NCBI RefSeq assembly: GCF_014640615.1
Contig: NZ_BMHH01000006.1
Span: 62,001-126,000, forward strand
Source: Paramesorhizobium endophyticum
GTDB lineage: Bacteria; Pseudomonadota; Alphaproteobacteria; Rhizobiales; Rhizobiaceae
Reading direction: 5' to 3'
Length of the DNA stretch: 64,000 nucleotides
Part shown: one piece after another, positions 8,768 through 16,943 of the stretch
Numbering within the stretch: position 1 is the stretch's first letter
How the letters are laid out: every line of letters begins with the position of its first letter
Made by a program: the position numbers and the translations under genes
Notes under the pieces: generated by a model
Seen by the model: only the letters and a program-made list of their open reading frames with translations
The model's database searches: none
Told to the model about the DNA's origin: nothing

Positions 8768-9441
8768 ACGAGGAACGATTCTCAACTCTGCGGAGTCTCG
8801 TTCCGGTTGTTTCACGTGAAACAGCGGAATCACTGGAAACATTCGAGGCGCTGTTTCGGAAATGGTCTTCCGCCATCAATCTCGCCGCGCCGTCGACACT
8901 GCCGGAACTTTGGGAAAGGCACATTCTCGACAGCGCGCAGCTTTTCTCTTTAGCTCCCAAGGCGAAGAAGTGGCTCGATCTCGGTTCCGGTGGAGGCTTT
9001 CCCGGCGTGGTGCTAGCGATCCTGTTGAAGGAGCGGGAAGGGGCCTCTATCGATCTGGTGGAGAGTAATGGCAAGAAGGCGGCGTTTCTGCGCACGGCCA
9101 TTGCGGAGGCAAAGGCGCCTGGCCGTGTTCATGCCGAGCGCATCGAAGCTGTACCCGGGAAGATTGCCGTTCCAGACATCGTCACGGCGCGAGCGCTCGC
9201 TTCGTTGAAGGAACTTCTGGCTTTGGCAGAACCGTGGCTCGTCGCGGGCGCAACCGCACTCTTTCAAAAAGGCCGGGGATACGCCCGGGAAATTGAGGAA
9301 AGCCGTGACGCTTGGGATTATGATCTGATAGAACATCCAAGTGCCATCGAAAACGGATCGGTCATTCTTCAGATCAGCAATGTGCGAAGAATTGGCCATA
9401 CGGACAGCCGGACAGTTAGCCTGTCGGTTCCGAAAGCGTAA
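8764..9441 (+). CDS. rsmG: 16S rRNA (guanine527-N7)-methyltransferase RsmG (GidB)
   Basis: RsmG methylates G527 of 16S rRNA using S-adenosylmethionine. The 225-aa protein has the SAM-binding motif [10 protein letters not shown] (72-81) and [19 protein letters not shown] just before it, typical of the family. The start is GTG at 8764, overlapping the mnmG stop. The codons for VSRET near the N terminus are a perfect parS site, a placement known from many bacteria. parA begins 22 bp after the stop codon. Confidence 0.95.
   Translation: MNEERFSTLRSLVPVVSRETAESLETFEALFRKWSSAINLAAPSTLPELWERHILDSAQLFSLAPKAKKWLDLGSGGGFPGVVLAILLKEREGASIDLVESNGKKAAFLRTAIAEAKAPGRVHAERIEAVPGKIAVPDIVTARALASLKELLALAEPWLVAGATALFQKGRGYAREIEESRDAWDYDLIEHPSAIENGSVILQISNVRRIGHTDSRTVSLSVPKA
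8808..8823. promoter_or_regulatory. parS: Perfect parS site within rsmG
   Basis: TGTTTCACGTGAAACA, a 16/16 match, encodes part of VVSRETA in rsmG. It lies 656 bp upstream of parA. Confidence 0.93.
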
Positions 9442-9463
9442 GGCAGAAGCCGGGGTGACAGCG

Positions 9464-10261
9464 ATGACGAACGAAACCCGTATCATAACGATTGCCAACC
9501 AGAAGGGTGGTGTGGGTAAGACCACGACGGCCATCAATCTGGCGACCGCGCTTGCCGCCATAGGCGAGATGGTGCTGATCGTCGATCTCGATCCGCAGGG
9601 CAATGCCAGCACCGGCCTCGGCATCGATCGCCGCAATCGCGATTATTCGTCTTATGACGTACTCACTCAATCCTCGACGGTGGCGGAGGCGGCAATCGCG
9701 ACGGATGTGCCAAATTTGCACATCGTCCCCTCGACGCTCGATCTGCTCGGCATCGAGATGGAAATAGCGCAGGCGCCGGATCGCACGCGCCGTTTGCGCG
9801 ACGCGCTGCGTTTCGATTCGCATGTCCGGGAGATGTACAGCTATATCCTCGTGGATTGCCCGCCGTCGCTCAATCTGCTGACGCTCAACGCCATGGCGGC
9901 AGCTGACTCCGTGCTGGTGCCGCTGCAATGCGAGTTCTTCGCGCTGGAGGGTTTGAGCCAGCTGCTGGAAACGGTCAACCAGGTGCGCAATTCGCTCAAT
10001 CCGGAATTGTCGATCCAGGGAATCGTGCTCACCATGTTCGACAGCCGCAATAATCTCGCCGCACAGGTGGTGGATGATGTGCGCTCCTTCATGGGTGAGA
10101 AGGTTTATCGCACCGTCATCCCGCGCAATGTGCGTGTCTCCGAAGCGCCCTCGCATGGCAAGCCGGCGATCCTTTACGATCTCAAATGCGCGGGGAGCCA
10201 AGCCTATCTCCAGCTCGCATCGGAAGTGATCCAGCGGGAGCGGCAACTGAGGGCTGCCTAG
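9464..10261 (+). CDS. parA: Chromosome partitioning ATPase ParA
   Basis: ParA is the Walker-type ATPase that moves ParB-parS complexes to segregate newly copied origins. The 265-aa protein begins MTNETRIITIANQKGGVGKT with the deviant Walker A KGGVGKT at 14-20. LIVDLDPQGNASTG and YILVDCPPSLN follow as the A' and B motifs. I chose ATG 9464, preceded by GGGGTG. The frame is open upstream into rsmG but without family similarity. parB follows after 58 bp, giving the usual rsmG-parA-parB arrangement near the origin. Confidence 0.96.
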   Translation: MTNETRIITIANQKGGVGKTTTAINLATALAAIGEMVLIVDLDPQGNASTGLGIDRRNRDYSSYDVLTQSSTVAEAAIATDVPNLHIVPSTLDLLGIEMEIAQAPDRTRRLRDALRFDSHVREMYSYILVDCPPSLNLLTLNAMAAADSVLVPLQCEFFALEGLSQLLETVNQVRNSLNPELSIQGIVLTMFDSRNNLAAQVVDDVRSFMGEKVYRTVIPRNVRVSEAPSHGKPAILYDLKCAGSQAYLQLASEVIQRERQLRAA

Positions 10262-10319
10262 CGTCGGACGCAGCTTGAAACAGATCGATTCGAATACGTA
10301 ACAAAGTGAGTTGCTTCAG

Positions 10320-11210
10320 ATGAACGAGGATCCTTCAAAGAAACGTCTTGGCCGTGGGCTGGCGGCATTGATCGGCGAAATGGATCGCCCGGTGGAGAGC
10401 AAGGTCGTCGCCGCTCCTCAATATGAGCGGCACATTCCGATCGAGTTCATCGTTCGCAATCCGCGCAATCCGCGGCGCACGTTCACCGAAGCGGAACTGG
10501 AGGATCTTGCGCAATCGATCCGCGAGCATGGCGTTGTGCAGCCTGTCGTCGTACGACCGTCTCCGACCCAGCCGGACCGTTATTATGAACTGATCGCCGG
10601 TGAGCGTCGCTGGCGCGCCGCGCAGAAGGCGGGGCTGACCAAGCTACCGGTTATCCTGCGCGATGTGGATGACCGCACGGCGCTGGAACTTGCCATCATC
10701 GAGAACGTGCAGCGCTCCGACCTGAACCCGGTTGAAGAGGCGGCGGGCTACCAGCAGCTGATCGAGAACCATGGTTATACGCAGGCCGATCTGGCGAATG
10801 TCATCGGCAAGAGCCGCAGCCATGTGGCAAACACGCTTCGGCTCTTGAAACTGCCGCAGAGCGTGCAGGACATGATCACCGATGGTTCGCTCTCGGCTGG
10901 TCATGCCCGTACGCTGATTACCGCTGACAATCCGGCGGAGCTGGCTGAGAAGATTGTCCGCGAGGGGCTCTCGGTTCGTCAGGCGGAAGCCTTGGCGCAG
11001 GCGCAAGCCCAGGGGAAAATTGATGGCGTGCAGAAGGTGGAGAGAACGCAGGCCGAAAAGGACGCCGACACCAAGGCCCTCGAAAAGCTTCTCTCCGACG
11101 TGATGGGAATGAAGATCGCCATCAATCACAAGGAAAAGGGTGGCGAAGTGCGTATCCGTTATAGCTCGCTGGAACAGCTCGACGAGGTCTGCCGGAGATT
11201 GCAGAATTAG
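10320..11210 (+). CDS. parB: Chromosome partitioning protein ParB
   Basis: ParB is a CTP-dependent DNA clamp that loads at parS and spreads along flanking DNA. The 296-aa protein has the KKRLGRGLAALIG N terminus that contacts ParA, box I (RNPRNPRR), and the CTP-binding box II GERRWRA (94-100). A helix-turn-helix lies in GYTQADLANVIGKSRSHVA, and a C-terminal dimerisation domain follows. I chose ATG 10320; a TTG at 10311 is in frame. It is the last gene of the rightward run and is followed by an octamer array. Confidence 0.96.
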   Translation: MNEDPSKKRLGRGLAALIGEMDRPVESKVVAAPQYERHIPIEFIVRNPRNPRRTFTEAELEDLAQSIREHGVVQPVVVRPSPTQPDRYYELIAGERRWRAAQKAGLTKLPVILRDVDDRTALELAIIENVQRSDLNPVEEAAGYQQLIENHGYTQADLANVIGKSRSHVANTLRLLKLPQSVQDMITDGSLSAGHARTLITADNPAELAEKIVREGLSVRQAEALAQAQAQGKIDGVQKVERTQAEKDADTKALEKLLSDVMGMKIAINHKEKGGEVRIRYSSLEQLDEVCRRLQN

Positions 11211-11361
11211 TGAGTAGGGAATAGTGAGTAGTGAGGTAGTGGGTGGAGGTTGCCGGCAAGCGCCGGAAATGCTTTTTGCTATCTCACTATCTCACTATCT
11301 CACTATCTCACTATCTCACTATCTCACTATCTCACTATCTCACTATCTCACTATCTCACTA
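11211..11361. repeat. Octamer tandem array (ten exact ATCTCACT units) with complementary AGTGAG-type flank
   Basis: Positions 11281-11360 are ten perfect copies of ATCTCACT with no sequence variation. The preceding 11211-11250 contains imperfect copies of the complementary motif (TAGTGAGTA, TAGTGAGGTAG), so the two parts could form a long hairpin. It lies between the convergent parB and holA. Perfect copy identity suggests recent slipped-strand expansion. Any termination or variable-locus role is inferred. Confidence 0.9.
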
Positions 11362-11401
11362 CGCCCGATCCGATTCGCCCCCGGAACGAACCCTCTTTGC
11401 C

Positions 11402-12451
11402 TTATTGACTACGCCCGGCGCGGGCCGCTTCCACGGCTAGGGCGAGCAGCACCTGGCGGATAATCGGCACGGCGAGCGCTCCATTCTGCCGGCTTTCCAG
11501 AACGGTCCTTTGCAGGCGTTCCATCGCTCGTGAAAGCCGGTCGCCAGTCCAGCGGGCAAGCGCGGTTTCGATGAGCTTGCGGCGGTTGAAGAAGACCGGC
11601 GGCTTGGCAGATGCAACGGTCGCAGCGGCGTTTTTCCCCTCCGCTTCCATGGCATGGCGTAGCAGCTGGATCTGCTGGAATTGCCGCATGGCGGTGTTGA
11701 GGATGAGGAAGGGGGGCGAGCCGGATTTGACGACCCGGTCGAAAGCGGTGCTGAACCGGGAGATATCGCCGATCAGAATGGCGTCGGCGATTTCGTCATT
11801 GGATAGGGCGCTGACATCGCCGACCGCCTCGCGTACATCATCGATATTTATCCGCTCCCGGCCGTGGGCATAGAGGCACAGCTTCTCCAGTTCGCCACGC
11901 GTGGCTAGGCGGTCGCCGCCGAGGCTGTCGCGCAGCAGCTGGCGGGCCTCGAGCGTGATCTGCATTTTTTCGCGGGAGAGCACGTCATCGATGACGGCAT
12001 CTACGCCACGCGAATCATCGCTGTAGCAGGGGAGCGCCATGGCTGAGGAGGCGCCTTCGACAATGGTTCGCAGGCCGACGCCTTTCTTGAGGTCGCCGGC
12101 TTCGATGAGAATGCGGGTGTCGGTTGGAGGCTCGGTTGCGAGAATCTTGACGGCCTCGGCCAGTCCTTTCTGGCCGGCCGCATTGCGCACCCAGATCAGC
12201 CGCTCACCACCGAGCATGGAGATAGTTCGCGCTTCATCCGCCAGCCGGGCAGGATCGGCGTCGATGTCATCGGCCTCAAGCCGAATCACGGCGAATGGGT
12301 CGTCGAGAGGCAGGCCTGTCGAACTGGCGAAGACGGCGGCGCGTTCGCTGACGAGCCCTTTGTCTGGGCCGTAAAACAGCAGCACCGCGAACGACGTCCG
12401 GCTCGGGCTTTTCAGAAAGCTATCGACTTCATGGGATTTTTTCTGCGCCAT
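11402..12451 (-). CDS. holA: DNA polymerase III subunit delta
   Basis: HolA is the delta subunit of the clamp loader that opens the beta sliding clamp. The 349-aa protein starts MAQKKSHEVDSFLKSP and has FYGPDKGLVSERA, the degenerate ATPase segment typical of delta. LGGERLIWVRNA follows, then the C-terminal collar region (FLILNTAMRQFQQIQLLRHAM). Length is normal. It is convergent to parB. In E. coli holA is downstream of lptE, but no lptE is visible here. Confidence 0.9.
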   Translation of the reverse strand: MAQKKSHEVDSFLKSPSRTSFAVLLFYGPDKGLVSERAAVFASSTGLPLDDPFAVIRLEADDIDADPARLADEARTISMLGGERLIWVRNAAGQKGLAEAVKILATEPPTDTRILIEAGDLKKGVGLRTIVEGASSAMALPCYSDDSRGVDAVIDDVLSREKMQITLEARQLLRDSLGGDRLATRGELEKLCLYAHGRERINIDDVREAVGDVSALSNDEIADAILIGDISRFSTAFDRVVKSGSPPFLILNTAMRQFQQIQLLRHAMEAEGKNAAATVASAKPPVFFNRRKLIETALARWTGDRLSRAMERLQRTVLESRQNGALAVPIIRQVLLALAVEAARAGRSQ

Positions 12452-12503
12452 GGTTCCGGCTTATACCATCGGCGCTAAAATCGGCATCTCAAAAATCTGC
12501 CGA

Positions 12504-13298
12504 TCACCCAATCAGCAATTCGTCGTCGTCCAGATTCTGGCCGCGAACGCGGCGGAACATTTCGATGAGGTCTTCGACGCCCAGGGTTTTGCGGTTGTCG
12601 CCGGTGACATCGAGCACGATGTTGCCGCCGTGAAGCATGATGGTGCGGGTGCCGAAGTCGAGCGCCTGGCGCATCGAATGGGTCACCATCAGCGTGGTTA
12701 GCTTGTTTTCGTTCACCAGCGACTGGGTGAGTTCCATGACATATTCGGCCATGCCCGGGTCGAGCGCCGCCGTGTGCTCATCGAGAAGCAATACTTCCGA
12801 GCCGGAAAGCGTCGCCATGACGAGCGACAGGGCTTGGCGCTGGCCCCCGGAGAGCAGTTCCATGCGGTCCTGCATCCGGTTTTCGAGCCCGAGATTGAGT
12901 GCGGCGACCCGCTCGCGAAAATGGTCGCGGCGGTGTTTGCCGAGGGCAGGGGAGAGGCCCCGCGTCTTGCCACGGACAGCGGCGAGCGCGAGGTTTTCCT
13001 CAATGGTGAGCGCGCCGCAGCTGCCCGCCAGCGGGTCCTGGAAGACGCGTGCGACGAGGGCGGCACGGTCCGCCGTAGGCTTGCGCGTCACATCCTTGCC
13101 GCCAATGAGGACCTTGCCTTCGGTCGGCAGTACGTCGCCGGCCAGCACGCCGAGCAGGGTGGATTTGCCGGCGCCATTCGAGCCGATGACGGTGACGAAT
13201 GCGCCTTCGTCGATGGTGAGGTTGATGCCTGACAGAGCCTGCTTCTGCAGCGGCGTGCCGCGTGCGAAGGTGACGCCAAGTTTGGAGAGTTCGATCAT
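12504..13298 (-). CDS. ABC transporter ATP-binding protein (partner of a DUF534-type substrate-binding protein)
   Basis: This is the ATPase of an import system. The 264-aa protein has Walker A GSNGAGKST (39-47), Q-loop VFQDP, signature LSGGQ (149-153) and Walker B VLLLDE (169-174), then H-loop VTHS. The transcript order is substrate-binding protein, permease, ATPase, and the permease stop overlaps this start by 4 bp (ATGA). ABC systems with a PF04392 binding protein have been linked to aromatic amino acids or other small solutes; the substrate here cannot be read from sequence. Confidence 0.88.
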   Translation of the reverse strand: MIELSKLGVTFARGTPLQKQALSGINLTIDEGAFVTVIGSNGAGKSTLLGVLAGDVLPTEGKVLIGGKDVTRKPTADRAALVARVFQDPLAGSCGALTIEENLALAAVRGKTRGLSPALGKHRRDHFRERVAALNLGLENRMQDRMELLSGGQRQALSLVMATLSGSEVLLLDEHTAALDPGMAEYVMELTQSLVNENKLTTLMVTHSMRQALDFGTRTIMLHGGNIVLDVTGDNRKTLGVEDLIEMFRRVRGQNLDDDELLIG

Positions 13299-14176
13299 TT
13301 TGCGGCTCCTCCACGGCGCAGGCGCGGCAAGACAAGAGCGATGGTGACGAGGACGGCAGTGACGAGATTGAGGTCGGATGCCTGGAGGCCGAGGGAATCG
13401 CTCGACAGCGCGAACTGGATGGCGATGCGGTAGATGATCGAGCCGCCGACGCAGCCGAGGATCGCGATGAGCAGCAGGCGGCTGCGGAACAGCGTCTCGC
13501 CGATGATGACGGCGGCAAGGCCGACGACAATGGTGCCGACGCCGGCGGTAACATCGGCGAAGCCGTTGGTCTGGGCGAAGAGCGAGCCGCCGAGTGCGAC
13601 AAGCGCATTGGAAAGCGCCATGCCGAGATAGATCTGGCGATCAGTCTTCACGCCTTGCGCACGGGCCATACGCGGGTTGGCGCCGGTGGCACGCATGGCG
13701 AGGCCAATGTCGCTTTCGAGGAAGCGCCAGACCAGCAGAACCATGATGGCGACAAGCACGGCAAGAAAGAGTGGACGCACGTAATAATCGGGCAGTCCCA
13801 GCCCATAGAAGGGCGAAATCATCGTATCCTGATTGATCAGCGCCACATTCGGCCGGCCCATCACGCGAATGTTGACCGAGAACAGCGCGGTCATGGTGAG
13901 GATCGAGGCCAGCAGATTGAGAATATGGAAGCGGAGGTTCAAAGCGGCGGTGACAAGCCCGCCAGCAGCACCCGCCAGCATAGCCGCGCCCGCGGCGAGC
14001 CAAGGATTGACCCCAGCGATGATGAGAACGGCAGTCACTGCCGCACCGAGCGGGAACGTGCCATCGACGGTCAAATCGGGAAAATCGAGCACGCGAAAGG
14101 CGAGGTATACGCCCACCGCGACAAAGGAAAAGACGAGGCCCAGCTCGACCGCACCCCAAAAGGCGATCTGGCTCAC
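13295..14176 (-). CDS. ABC transporter permease
   Basis: This is the inner-membrane channel subunit of the same importer. The 293-aa protein has about eight hydrophobic segments, starting with FWGAVELGLVFSFVAVGVYL, and conserved stretches such as FRVLDFPDLTVDGTFPLGAA that place it in the BPD_transp_2 (LivH-like) group. It lies 154 bp downstream of the binding-protein gene, separated by a strong hairpin that probably lowers its expression relative to that gene. Confidence 0.87.
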   Translation of the reverse strand: MSQIAFWGAVELGLVFSFVAVGVYLAFRVLDFPDLTVDGTFPLGAAVTAVLIIAGVNPWLAAGAAMLAGAAGGLVTAALNLRFHILNLLASILTMTALFSVNIRVMGRPNVALINQDTMISPFYGLGLPDYYVRPLFLAVLVAIMVLLVWRFLESDIGLAMRATGANPRMARAQGVKTDRQIYLGMALSNALVALGGSLFAQTNGFADVTAGVGTIVVGLAAVIIGETLFRSRLLLIAILGCVGGSIIYRIAIQFALSSDSLGLQASDLNLVTAVLVTIALVLPRLRRGGAAK

Positions 14177-14269
14177 TGTGAACGATCCTTCAAAACATGT
14201 TCCATCGGAGCGGTTTCTTATGAAAACAGGGAGCCGGACCCGCGCCCGAAGCTACCCTTTATTATCAAG

Positions 14270-14300
14270 AACCGGCGGCGGAAGGTCCGCCGCCGGTTCA
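14270..14300 (-). terminator. Intercistronic hairpin between ABC binding-protein and permease genes
   Basis: GAACCGGCGGCGGA and its exact 14-bp complement flank a 3-nt loop (14284-14286). There is no long T-run on the minus strand. It therefore looks like an attenuating or RNA-stabilising hairpin, not a full terminator, and would favour excess binding protein. Confidence 0.7.
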
Positions 14301-14330
14301 TTGGTCAATTATCGTGGAAAAGTCCAGAAC

Positions 14331-15284
14331 TTACTTAATGACCTTGGTCGCGCGGTCGATCACGGCTTGCGGAACCTCCACGCCCATCTTCTTGGCGGCG
14401 ACGAGGTTGATGACCAGATCCGTGCCCTTGGCAATTGTGACCGGGATATCGCCCGGCTTCTCGCCGTTCAGGACCTTGACCACGATCGCACCGGTCTGTT
14501 TGCCGACATCGTGATAGTTGAAGCCCAGCGCGGCGAACGAACCACGATTGACGGAGTCCGTATCGGCAGTGAAGAGCGGGAGCTTGTTTTCCTCGGCGAC
14601 CGCAACCGCGCTTTCCAGCGCTGAAACGATGGTGTTGTCGGTCGGCACATAGATGATGTCGGCGCGGCCGACGAGCGCGCGCGCCGCGCCCTGCACATCG
14701 GCGGACTTGGTGGCGGCGGATTCAACCACGGTGATGCCGGCCTTTTCGGCTGCTTCCTTCAGCGCGGCGAGCAGCGAGACGGAGTTGGTTTCGCCGGGAT
14801 TGTAGAGGAAACCGATGGTCTTGACCTTGGGCAGGATTTCCTTGATCAGGCCCACATGGTCGGCGACCGGCGACATGTCGGAGAGGCCGGTGACGTTGCC
14901 GCCGGGCTTTTCCATGTTCTTGACGAGTTGCGCGCCGAGCGGATCGGAAACGGCGGTGAAGACCACGGGGATGTCGCGCGTCGCGGAAACCACGGCCTGC
15001 GCCGAAGGCGTCGAGATCGGCACGATCACATCCGGATTGTCGCCGACGAACTGGCGGGCGATCTGCGCGGCGGTGCCGGCATTTCCCTGCGCGGACTGAT
15101 AGACGAATTTAAGGTTCTCGCCTTCCTTGAAGCCGGCCTCGGCCAACGCTTCCTTCACGCCGTCGCGCGTGGCGTCGAGCGCCGGATGCTCGACGATAGC
15201 CGTGACGGCAACGGTCACGTCCTTGGCCAGGGCTGGGGTTGCAAGAGCGGTGGCGGCGAGAAGCGCCATGATAATCGAACGCAT
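14331..15284 (-). CDS. ABC transporter substrate-binding protein (DUF534 / PF04392 family)
   Basis: This is the periplasmic solute receptor of the importer. The 317-aa precursor has a signal peptide (MRSIIMALLAATALATPALA, cut before KD at about 20). The mature sequence (VTVAVTAIVEHPALDATRDG, NPDVIVPISTPSAQAV, IPVVFTAVSDPLGAQLV) is typical of PF04392. It is the first gene of a three-gene operon, with a promoter expected in 15285-15516. Homologues in some bacteria bind tryptophan or tyrosine; the ligand here is unknown. Confidence 0.88.
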   Translation of the reverse strand: MRSIIMALLAATALATPALAKDVTVAVTAIVEHPALDATRDGVKEALAEAGFKEGENLKFVYQSAQGNAGTAAQIARQFVGDNPDVIVPISTPSAQAVVSATRDIPVVFTAVSDPLGAQLVKNMEKPGGNVTGLSDMSPVADHVGLIKEILPKVKTIGFLYNPGETNSVSLLAALKEAAEKAGITVVESAATKSADVQGAARALVGRADIIYVPTDNTIVSALESAVAVAEENKLPLFTADTDSVNRGSFAALGFNYHDVGKQTGAIVVKVLNGEKPGDIPVTIAKGTDLVINLVAAKKMGVEVPQAVIDRATKVIK

Positions 15285-15516
15285 GAAAATCTCCCTGTTT
15301 TAGCGTCCTATAAAGTGTTGTTCCGGCAGGCTGAAATCAACGCGTCCCTTGGAAGACGCAGCCGTTCATTGTTCCCCGGTTCTTGAACAATATCCTTACG
15401 CGAGGAGGTTTCGTCATGCAAATGATACGAAGGGAGGGAGGCCTCAGAAGACAATAATGCAATGATATTGATATGAATTCATTATCGCAGCAAGGCGACG
15501 CCTTTCGGGCCGGCTC

Positions 15517-16596
15517 TCACTCACCCAGCAGAAAGACAGCGAACTGGGTGCGCTGTGCGGAACTGAAGTTATTGTCCGAGGCGATGAGTATGATTTTGCG
15601 GTTTCCAATGACCGGGCCCCACGTAACCGCTTCGATATTGTCGATGTCGAGACCGAAGTCGCCTTCGCCTAGATGAAGAACGGGTTCCTTTTTAACGGGA
15701 ACAAGCGAAACCGACTTTAGGAAGCCGGTATTCATAATGTTAGTAGCGTTGTCAAAACGCACCCGGTACAAGTTGATCGCATTCCCGACACCGTGCGCAT
15801 AGGATCGCTCGACCGTCAAAAGGTCATCGCCCCAGGCAGCGAATTCCGACAAGCCGTTATCATTCCAGAAAGGCACCTGCGTCGCCTGGGCAAATACTGG
15901 ACCGGTATCGTAAGCATATTCTGCCTTTACCTCTCCGGATGAAATGTCAAAGGCAATGATGCGTGCGCGGGAACCTTCGCTCAGCGTCGCCATACCGCCG
16001 TCCTGAACCAGCGCATTCTCCGTTCCAACCAGCAAGGTCTTTCCATCCGATGAGATGGTCAGGCTCTCGAATGACAGATTGTTCCGAATGCCGCGCGTCT
16101 TATCCTCGTTGGGAAGGTAAGTGTCCGGGAGCTTGAATTCGCGCAACAGAGTTCCGTCGAGGCGCGATTCACGGATTGCGGGAGTGCCCTTCTGGTCGCC
16201 TTCGCTGGTCCAGTAGATGGTGTTTGTCGCGGAATTGAAGCGGATCGATTCCGGATCAACATCCTTGGCGGCGAAAGGGTGCCCCGCCGCATTCAGAAGC
16301 GTGGTGGCGGTGACAATATCTATGCCATGAATGCCTTCGCTATTCAGCGCGACTTTCAGCGTGTAGAAGCGCGCCGGCGCTTTCTCCGAACGGTCATCGG
16401 AAATCGCATAGTAGAGATTATTGGTTCTGTCGTAATCGAGCCCGGAAATCCCGCCGAACTCGACACCGGCTATTTTCAGGCCCGTGGGCAATATAAGTTC
16501 ACCAAGGAGCTCCGCCTTCGTGAAATCCTGAGCAAGCGCACCTGTCGATACAGACACAAGAGTCAGAACCGCTGCGCAAAGGAACGAGACCTTCAT
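15517..16596 (-). CDS. Secreted phytase-like (esterase-like activity of phytase, PF13449) protein
   Basis: The 359-aa precursor starts with a signal peptide (MKVSFLCAAVLTLVSVSTGALA, about 22 residues). It then has a beta-propeller-like sequence with FGGISGLDYDRTNNLYYAISDD, DPESIRFNSATNTIYWTSEGD and DIDNIEAVTWGP, which matches the Phytase-like domain. Members are predicted periplasmic or exported, and their true substrate is usually unknown. It is a single gene between the ABC operon and tRNA-Arg. No neighbour suggests a pathway. Confidence 0.8.
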   Translation of the reverse strand: MKVSFLCAAVLTLVSVSTGALAQDFTKAELLGELILPTGLKIAGVEFGGISGLDYDRTNNLYYAISDDRSEKAPARFYTLKVALNSEGIHGIDIVTATTLLNAAGHPFAAKDVDPESIRFNSATNTIYWTSEGDQKGTPAIRESRLDGTLLREFKLPDTYLPNEDKTRGIRNNLSFESLTISSDGKTLLVGTENALVQDGGMATLSEGSRARIIAFDISSGEVKAEYAYDTGPVFAQATQVPFWNDNGLSEFAAWGDDLLTVERSYAHGVGNAINLYRVRFDNATNIMNTGFLKSVSLVPVKKEPVLHLGEGDFGLDIDNIEAVTWGPVIGNRKIILIASDNNFSSAQRTQFAVFLLGE

Positions 16597-16758
16597 AGGT
16601 AATACCCGTTTGAATATCAGATAGGCACCAAGCTTAATCGCGTTCCTTAAACGGGCTATGACGCCGGCGCGTAAAGCTGGCCGAGACTAGCCGGACCCGT
16701 TCAGCGGATGGCGGAGCGGTCGGTCGGGCCGGTGAATTGTCACAATAGAGGAGCGAAG

Positions 16759-16835
16759 TGGTGATCCCGACAGGATTCGAACCTGTGACCCTCAGATTAG
16801 GAATCTGATGCTCTATCCTACTGAGCTACGGGACC
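16759..16835 (-). tRNA. tRNA-Arg (anticodon CCU)
   Basis: The 77-nt gene folds as a cloverleaf. The acceptor is GGTCCCG with CGGGATC (one G-U pair), the D stem GCTC/GAGC, the anticodon stem TCAGA/TCTGA with loop TTCCTAA (anticodon CCT), and the T arm ACAGG-TTCGAAT-CCTGT. The CCA end is encoded. It reads the AGG arginine codon. No integrase or att duplication is visible beside it. Confidence 0.96.
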
Positions 16836-16943
16836 ACTCTTTTCGTTTTTGCATTCATGCGCCGCGAAAACACGGTCGCACAAACGCATAAGCGACACAT
16901 ACTGTTTTTTGCGCCCCAAGCCAAGCCCGGAAGGCACCTGCAT

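Noticed and set aside
11270-11361. Octamer array as a CRISPR
   Set aside because: Units are 8 bp and directly adjacent without spacers, and no cas gene is near.
11224-11463. Frames translating the octamer array as SLSHYLTI repeats
   Set aside because: These are by-products of the tandem DNA repeat, open in several frames, with no start context or flanking protein domain.
14331-15284. Binding protein as an unambiguous tryptophan transporter (TrpX)
   Set aside because: The PF04392 family includes several substrates, and no trp operon, T-box or TRAP site is visible.
16759-16835. tRNA-Arg as an integration site for an island
   Set aside because: No integrase gene, no duplicated tRNA 3' end and no compositional shift on either side.
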